Made by a program: the position numbers and the translations under genes. DNA of 10,121 nt from a bacterium (GTDB taxonomy: Bacteria; 4484-113; JALSIF01): positions 1 through 10,121 of the forward strand of contig JALSIF010000287.1 in assembly GCA_026981635.1 (NCBI GenBank). The letters are read 5' to 3'. Positions 6,191 to 10,121 of this stretch are shown one piece after another; positions within the stretch are counted from its first letter, which is position 1; every line of letters starts with the position of its first letter. The notes beneath the pieces are model-generated. The model had not been told where the DNA came from, did not search any database, and saw only the letters and a list, made by a program, of their open reading frames with translations.

Positions 6191-7183
6191 CTAGGTTCCG
6201 TTGGTGTGCACGATCACCTGAATGGCGGTTCCCTGGGGGGTGGGCTCGGCGGTGATGCGGGCATCCAACTCGTCCACCGCCTCAAGCACGATGCCCAGGC
6301 CCCAGCCGTGGCTCTGGTGGATGAGGGAGGAGAGCTCCAGTTCGGCGTTTAGGGCATCAAGCACCTCGGAGGGGAGGGGCTGGCCGGTGTTTTCCACCCC
6401 GATGGATACCCTGCCGTTGAGGTTGGTGAGCTTTACCGCGACGCTGCCATCGGGTCCGGCCGCCTGGCAGGCGTTGTAGAGCAGGTTGAGGAGCAGGCGG
6501 TGGAGGGTGATGGGGTTTGCCCGTATGGGGTGAAGCTCGGGGGAGGCTTCCAGCCTGATTGAACCGCCCTTGATGAGGGGGCGGACAAGCTCTATCTCCC
6601 GCTCCAGAAACTCTCTCAGCTCAATCTCCTCCGCCTCTCCCCGGCTCACCGCCCCCGCTGCGGCGGCGGTCATGGTGTCGCACATGCGGGTTATGCGCCT
6701 CATCTCCTCGGCGATCAGCTCGGCCCGGCGGCGGAGCTCCTCGGCCGAGAGCTCCTGCTGGGTGGTGAGGTGGAGGTCAATGAGCTGGAGGATGTTTCTC
6801 AGGTCGTGGGTGAGCCCCCCGACCAGGCTGGTCAGCTCCCGCATGTACTCTAGTTCGGCCTCCTCCAGCTTGGCCCTGGCCAGCCCCTCGGCCAGGGCGA
6901 GCTGGCGGCGGTGGAGGAGGTAGAGGGCGAAGTAGAGCAGGACTGAGGTGGCAACAACGAAGAGGATCTCCTTAATCACCTCCAGGCGCACCGCGGGGCC
7001 CTGAAGATCCAGCACGTAGGGGATGTAGATGCCGCTGGAGAAGTACATCCAGATGATGCCCAGGATTAGGTAGGCCAGGGAAATGAGAATCCGATCGCGT
7101 CTGAGTCTGGTCTTGAGTTCCTGCAAGTGGCGTTCCTCGCTTCGCCCAAGGGGACTAGCTAAGTCTGCCGAGTCCTCGGACAC
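6191..7183 (-). CDS. Membrane sensor histidine kinase without linked response regulator
   Basis: A 330-residue protein with two membrane segments (about 33-57 and 70-90) joined by a very short outer loop, then a coiled linker (about 92-118), a dimerisation domain and an ATP-binding domain. The phospho-acceptor is His126 in LTHDLRN. The N box is LLNLLYNACQAA (231-242; Asn233 and Asn237). The G1 region reads VENTGQP (263-269), with Glu where many kinases have Asp, as in other 'NTG' kinases. The G2 loop is GWGLGI (293-298). There is no HAMP, PAS or other sensor domain, so the signal may be membrane-borne. The GTG start has no Shine-Dalgarno site; a TTG at residue 20 is an alternative. No response regulator is seen here. 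It sits upstream of ccsB in the same direction; a redox or respiration role is only inference. Confidence 0.88.
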   Translation of the reverse strand: MSEDSADLASPLGRSEERHLQELKTRLRRDRILISLAYLILGIIWMYFSSGIYIPYVLDLQGPAVRLEVIKEILFVVATSVLLYFALYLLHRRQLALAEGLARAKLEEAELEYMRELTSLVGGLTHDLRNILQLIDLHLTTQQELSAEELRRRAELIAEEMRRITRMCDTMTAAAAGAVSRGEAEEIELREFLEREIELVRPLIKGGSIRLEASPELHPIRANPITLHRLLLNLLYNACQAAGPDGSVAVKLTNLNGRVSIGVENTGQPLPSEVLDALNAELELSSLIHQSHGWGLGIVLEAVDELDARITAEPTPQGTAIQVIVHTNGT

Positions 7184-7192
7184 TGTAAGGCT

Positions 7193-7198
7193 ATTCTA
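7193..7198 (-). promoter_or_regulatory. Candidate -10 element for the histidine kinase gene
   Basis: TAGAAT (five of six to TATAAT) ends 9 nt before the kinase GTG, with no Shine-Dalgarno sequence between, consistent with a leaderless transcript. No good -35 is seen at 16-18 nt. TATACT at 7230-7225 is an alternative -10 that would give a leader of about 35 nt, also lacking a ribosome binding site. Confidence 0.35.
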
Positions 7199-7253
7199 CT
7201 ACTCATTAGGAAAGCTGGGCTAGCAGTATAACCCTTCCTTACCTGTTCCGGTT

Positions 7254-8507
7254 CTAGTTCCCTTCCCCGGTCAGGGCGGAAAGGCCGGGGAGTTCTCTTC
7301 CGGCCATAAACTCCAGGCTGGCCCCGCCCCCGGTGGAGAGGAAGAAGCCCTTGCGAAGCTCGGGGTGGCTTTTTAGCACCTCGCGCACGGCGGAGACGGT
7401 GTCTCCCCCGCCCACCACCACCTCGGTCTCATGGAGGGCGTGGAGCTCCAGGGTGAGGGCGCGGGTGGCACCGGCAAAGAGGGGGTTTTCGGCATAGCCC
7501 AGCGGGCCGTTCCAGAAGACGGTGCGGGCGCTTCTCAGGTGGCGCTGGTAGAGGTTTATGGTCTGGGGGCCCAGGTCCAGGGCCATCATCCCCTCGGGCA
7601 CCTCCACACCCTCCAGGATCTCCATCTCGGTGCTCTGGGGGCTGCCTGCGATGACCAGGTCCTGGGGGAGGACCAGGCGGGTGTGGGAGCTTAGGCACTG
7701 CTGGATGATTTTTCCCGCCTCCTCCACCATCTCCTCCTCCACCAGGGAGCTTCCCAGGGAGTGGCCGCGGGCGGCAAGCATGGTGTTGGCGATGCCGCCG
7801 CCCACCAGCAGGAGGTCGGCAAGCTCCACCAGCCGCTGGATGACGGGCAGCTTGTCGGCGATCTTGGCCCCCCCCAGCACCACGGCGAAGGGGCGGGCGG
7901 GCTCCTCCACCACCCTGCCCAGGGCCTCAACCTCGCGGACGAGCTGGTGGCCGGCGAAGGCGGGCAGATACTGGGGGACACCCACGACAGAGGCGTGGGC
8001 CCGGTGGCAGGCGCTGAAGGCGTCGTTTACGTAGCCGGCGGCAAGGCTGGCCAGCTGGCGGGCGAATTCCTCGTCGTTTGCCCTTTCCCCGGGGTGGAAG
8101 CGCAGGTTCTCCAAGAGGAGTATCTCCCCGGGGGAAAGCTCCCTCGCCCGGGCGCTGACCTCCTCTCCCAATACCTGGGGGGTGAAGTGGACCTGGGGCG
8201 GGTCGCAGGAAGGGGTGGCGGAGGATAGCCTCTCCTCCAGGAGCTGGCTGAGGCTCTCTGCCACCGGCCGCAGGGATAGCCCGGGGACCACCTTGCCCTT
8301 GGGGCGGCCCAGGTGGCTCATGAGGATTATGGGGGCACCCCGCCTGAGCAGGGTGTGGATGGTGGGCAGGCTCATCTCCAGGCGGAAGGTGTCGGCCACC
8401 TTGCCGTCCTTAAGGGGGACGTTGTAGTCCACCCTTACCAGGACGGGGCCGTCAAGAGTAGAGGGAAGGTCGTTAAGGGTGGAGATCTGGTCAAGCAGGG
8501 TGGTCAT
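7254..8507 (-). CDS. pgk: Phosphoglycerate kinase
   Basis: A 417-residue cytosolic enzyme that interconverts 1,3-bisphosphoglycerate plus ADP with 3-phosphoglycerate plus ATP in glycolysis and gluconeogenesis. The N-terminal substrate-binding domain carries RVDYNVP (25-31), SHLGRPKG (64-71), ENLRFHPGE (133-141) and CHRAHAS (167-173). The nucleotide domain has GGAKIADK (212-219), LLVGGGIANTML (233-244), NGPLGYAE (333-340), GGGDT (366-370) and STGGGASLEF (391-400). All main active-site blocks are present, with mild variants (SACHRAHAS for the usual TAHRAHAS, GPLGYAE for GPMGVFE). The length is at the upper end of the bacterial range. A GGAGAG site lies 9 nt before the ATG. No gapA or tpi gene is adjacent; the gene stands between dgt (54-nt gap) and the kinase (70-nt gap). 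Confidence 0.97.
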   Translation of the reverse strand: MTTLLDQISTLNDLPSTLDGPVLVRVDYNVPLKDGKVADTFRLEMSLPTIHTLLRRGAPIILMSHLGRPKGKVVPGLSLRPVAESLSQLLEERLSSATPSCDPPQVHFTPQVLGEEVSARARELSPGEILLLENLRFHPGERANDEEFARQLASLAAGYVNDAFSACHRAHASVVGVPQYLPAFAGHQLVREVEALGRVVEEPARPFAVVLGGAKIADKLPVIQRLVELADLLLVGGGIANTMLAARGHSLGSSLVEEEMVEEAGKIIQQCLSSHTRLVLPQDLVIAGSPQSTEMEILEGVEVPEGMMALDLGPQTINLYQRHLRSARTVFWNGPLGYAENPLFAGATRALTLELHALHETEVVVGGGDTVSAVREVLKSHPELRKGFFLSTGGGASLEFMAGRELPGLSALTGEGN

Positions 8508-8516
8508 CTTGGATTG

Positions 8517-8522
8517 CTCTCC
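8517..8522 (-). promoter_or_regulatory. Ribosome binding site of pgk
   Basis: GGAGAG on the minus strand lies 9 nt before the pgk ATG at 8507. It contrasts with dgt, the kinase and ccsB, which have none, and suggests that pgk is translated from a leadered or polycistronic message. Confidence 0.6.
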
Positions 8523-8530
8523 AGGCTTGC

Positions 8531-8545
8531 TTTGCCGGTGGCAAA
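8531..8545. repeat. Short inverted repeat between dgt and pgk
   Basis: TTTGCC and GGCAAA flank a 3-nt loop 17 nt after the dgt stop. On the minus strand it gives a 6-bp hairpin with no following T run, so it is at best a weak processing or attenuation site. I see no convincing pgk promoter in this 54-nt gap. Confidence 0.35.
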
Positions 8546-8561
8546 AGTCTAGCCCAACTGC

Positions 8562-9728
8562 TCAGACCTCAAAGATGCGGCGGTACTCCCTTATGGCGTA
8601 GCGGTCGGTCATGCCGGCGATGTAGTCGGCGATCACCCGGGTGGGCTCGTCCTCTATCCTGCCCAGGGTGGCATCCTCGTAGCGGCGGCGCCACTCGCCG
8701 GGCAGAAGCTCGGGGTCGCGGGTGAAGGCGTGGTAGAGCTTCTCCACGATCATCTGGCCCTTCTTGGCCATCCTGACAACCCGAAAGTCGCGGTAGAACT
8801 GCTCATGGAGGAAGCTGCCCAGCTCCTCGTCGGCCCGGCGAAGCTCCTCTGACATCCTGACCAGGCTCCCCTGGTGGTCCCTCACCCCAGCCAGGCTTTC
8901 CACCTTGGCCTCCTCCAGCAGGCGGCTGGTCTCGGCGATGACGTCTGAGATGTAGATGTTGATCAGGTGGCGGGAAACCTGGGCCAGCCAGGCGGAGCGG
9001 GGGCCGGGAAACTTCTCCTCCGGCCCCACCCGCTCGCTCACCATCTCCCAGAGCCTGAGCCCCGCCTCCCTGAGCTGGTCGGGGCTTATGATGCGGGTGT
9101 AGAGGCCGTCCTCCACATCGTGGCTGCGGTAGGCGATGGAGTCAGCCAGACTGGCCACCTGGGCCTCCAGGGTGGGCATCTTGCCCTTGAAGAAGGTGTG
9201 GCGGGTAACCAGGTCAAAGTCGGTCTCGTGCTTCTCCAGCCCCTCCAGGGTCTCCAGGGTGAGGTTGAGGCCGGGAAAGTCGGGGTAGCGCCGCTCCAGC
9301 TCGCGGACGATGCGCAGGCCGTGGTGGTTGTGGTTGAAGGCCTTGACCAGCTCGCGCAGCTTCTCCTCCCCGGCGTGGCCAAAGGGGGTGTGGCCCAGGT
9401 CGTGGCCCAGGGCGATGGCCTGGCCCAGGTCCTCGTTGAGGCCCAGGGCGCGGCAGATGGAGGTGGTGATCTGGGCCACCTCCAGGGTGTGGGTGAGGCG
9501 GTTGCGGGAAAAGTCGGTCCCCTCGCCGTAGATGAAGACCTGAGTCTTGAACTCAAGCTTTCGGAAGGCGCGGGAGTGGGTGATGCGGTGCCAGTCGCGC
9601 TGGAACTGGGTGCGGTGGACGGGGGGCGGTTCAGGGTGCTCCCGGCCGGCCGAGTTAATGCTGCGGACGGCGTAGGGGGCCAGGCGCTGGTCCTCCTCCC
9701 GCTCCAGATATTCCCGGTCGCGGATCAT
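8562..9728 (-). CDS. dgt: dGTPase-like HD-domain dNTP triphosphohydrolase
   Basis: A 388-residue enzyme of the family that cleaves dNTPs to deoxynucleoside and triphosphate, used for dNTP pool control. The HD metal site is complete: His80 in RLTHTLEV, His109-Asp110 in ALGHDLGHTPFGHAGE, and Asp196 in LADSIAYRSHDVEDGL (195-210). The N-terminal signature RDWHRITHSRAFRKLEFKTQVF (44-65, key Arg53, Arg56 and Lys61) and FNHNHHGLRIV (131-141) are typical. The length fits the shorter class (about 380) rather than the roughly 500-residue E. coli Dgt, so substrate preference is uncertain and activity may need dNTP effectors. The ATG has no Shine-Dalgarno site, but a -10-like TAAAAT lies 9 nt upstream. 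The gene starts 55 nt after the upstream membrane-protein gene. Confidence 0.93.
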   Translation of the reverse strand: MIRDREYLEREEDQRLAPYAVRSINSAGREHPEPPPVHRTQFQRDWHRITHSRAFRKLEFKTQVFIYGEGTDFSRNRLTHTLEVAQITTSICRALGLNEDLGQAIALGHDLGHTPFGHAGEEKLRELVKAFNHNHHGLRIVRELERRYPDFPGLNLTLETLEGLEKHETDFDLVTRHTFFKGKMPTLEAQVASLADSIAYRSHDVEDGLYTRIISPDQLREAGLRLWEMVSERVGPEEKFPGPRSAWLAQVSRHLINIYISDVIAETSRLLEEAKVESLAGVRDHQGSLVRMSEELRRADEELGSFLHEQFYRDFRVVRMAKKGQMIVEKLYHAFTRDPELLPGEWRRRYEDATLGRIEDEPTRVIADYIAGMTDRYAIREYRRIFEV

Positions 9729-9737
9729 TGCGGGTTC

Positions 9738-9743
9738 ATTTTA
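9738..9743 (-). promoter_or_regulatory. Candidate -10 element of dgt
   Basis: TAAAAT (minus strand) ends 9 nt before the dgt ATG, and no Shine-Dalgarno sequence lies between. No clear -35 is seen at the usual distance. This fits the TANNNT-type promoter of leaderless transcripts described in Deinococcus and Actinobacteria. Confidence 0.4.
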
Positions 9744-9783
9744 TGGTCCCGAGGTGGGAAGGGAAGTCTGGCGAGGAGCGGGG

Positions 9784-10121
9784 CTAGTCCTGTCCCCCCT
9801 CTCCCTGGGCAGGTGTTCCCTCCTCCGGTGGAGGGGCAGAGGGCTCAGGCGGGGGTGGCGGTGGTTCGGGGACGGCCGGCTCCTCGGCAGGCTTTTTACC
9901 GCCGAAGATCATCCAGCCTACCCAGCCAAAGACGCCCATGATGAGGCCGTCCACCACCATCTGGAAGGGCAGGCCGATCCACATCGCAACACGAGTGAAG
10001 CGTTCAAAATCGCCCGAGAAGGCCTCTTTGGCCTGCTTCATCTGCTCGGCCATCTGGGGGTTGTTGGCAAGCATGGTGTCAAACAGCAGGATGCCGATGA
10101 GGCCGGCCACCAGGCCATAGA
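9784..10121 (-). CDS. Partial membrane protein with proline-rich tail (5' end outside window)
   Basis: I do not recognise the family. The frame stays open to the window edge (upstream of the GTG at 10110 it reads ...YGL), so the true start is probably outside; about 112 residues are visible. A hydrophobic segment at the start (GLVAGLIGILLF) is followed by a polar helix rich in Gln, Lys and Met (NPQMAEQMKQAKEAF), a long second hydrophobic stretch (about 41-70 counted from the GTG, VAMWIGLPFQMVVDGLIMGV), then a soluble tail of about 38 residues made of Pro, Glu, Ala and Gly. The layout is that of a small integral membrane protein with a flexible tail. The stop is 55 nt before dgt. Function unknown. 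Confidence 0.7.
   Translation of the reverse strand, partial: YGLVAGLIGILLFDTMLANNPQMAEQMKQAKEAFSGDFERFTRVAMWIGLPFQMVVDGLIMGVFGWVGWMIFGGKKPAEEPAVPEPPPPPPEPSAPPPEEGTPAQGEGGQD

Noticed and set aside
8531-8545. Terminator between dgt and pgk
   Set aside because: Stem of only 6 bp and no T run on either strand.
8967-9941. 324-codon open frame on the plus strand opposite dgt
   Set aside because: It is antisense to a complete HD-domain enzyme and has a biased Gly/Val/Leu/Gln composition with no domain; it is a shadow frame.
1-10121. CRISPR array, tRNA, insertion sequence or prophage
   Set aside because: No regularly spaced direct repeats, no tRNA-like cloverleaf, no transposase, integrase or structural phage protein was seen; gaps between genes are at most about 104 nt.

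Overview
The window is a compact, GC-rich bacterial stretch with 11 protein-coding genes, the first and last cut by the window edges. I see no tRNA, rRNA, CRISPR array, insertion sequence or phage gene. System II cytochrome c maturation (ResB/CcsB), a long-chain polyprenyl diphosphate synthase, a stand-alone FlhB-like domain and frequent GTG starts fit a free-living, respiring bacterium, perhaps a Gram-negative of a Desulfobacterota/Nitrospirota-like lineage. The sequence alone does not fix the taxon.

Region 1 (1-2292, + strand) is a tight run of four genes with gaps of 2 to 5 nt. They are the C-terminal part of a protein with an Ig-like beta domain, cytidine deaminase (cdd), a stand-alone FlhB C-terminal-domain protein and a 294-residue pentapeptide-repeat protein. 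The spacing implies one transcript with coupled translation, but the functions do not form an obvious pathway.

Region 2 (2289-10121, - strand) carries seven genes. In transcription order they are a partial membrane protein with a proline-rich tail, a dGTPase-like HD phosphohydrolase, phosphoglycerate kinase, a membrane histidine kinase without a response regulator, CcsB and ResB (the heme-delivery and ligation pair of system II cytochrome c biogenesis), and an all-trans polyprenyl diphosphate synthase. The last gene overlaps resB by 29 nt, so cytochrome c assembly and quinone side-chain synthesis probably share a transcript. The two regions converge and share one CTAG at 2289-2292, which supplies both stop codons and leaves no room for an intergenic terminator.

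The most informative non-coding stretch is the 104-nt gap between the kinase and ccsB (6087-6190). It has two possible promoters. One has an inverted repeat filling its spacer, and the other overlaps a palindrome resembling a CRP/FNR-family site. In addition, three minus-strand genes that follow gaps (dgt, the kinase, ccsB) lack a Shine-Dalgarno sequence and have a TANNNT hexamer 9-10 nt before the start codon, which suggests leaderless transcripts. No clearly new biological system is evident; the best leads are this control region, the leaderless pattern and an enlarged CcsB.
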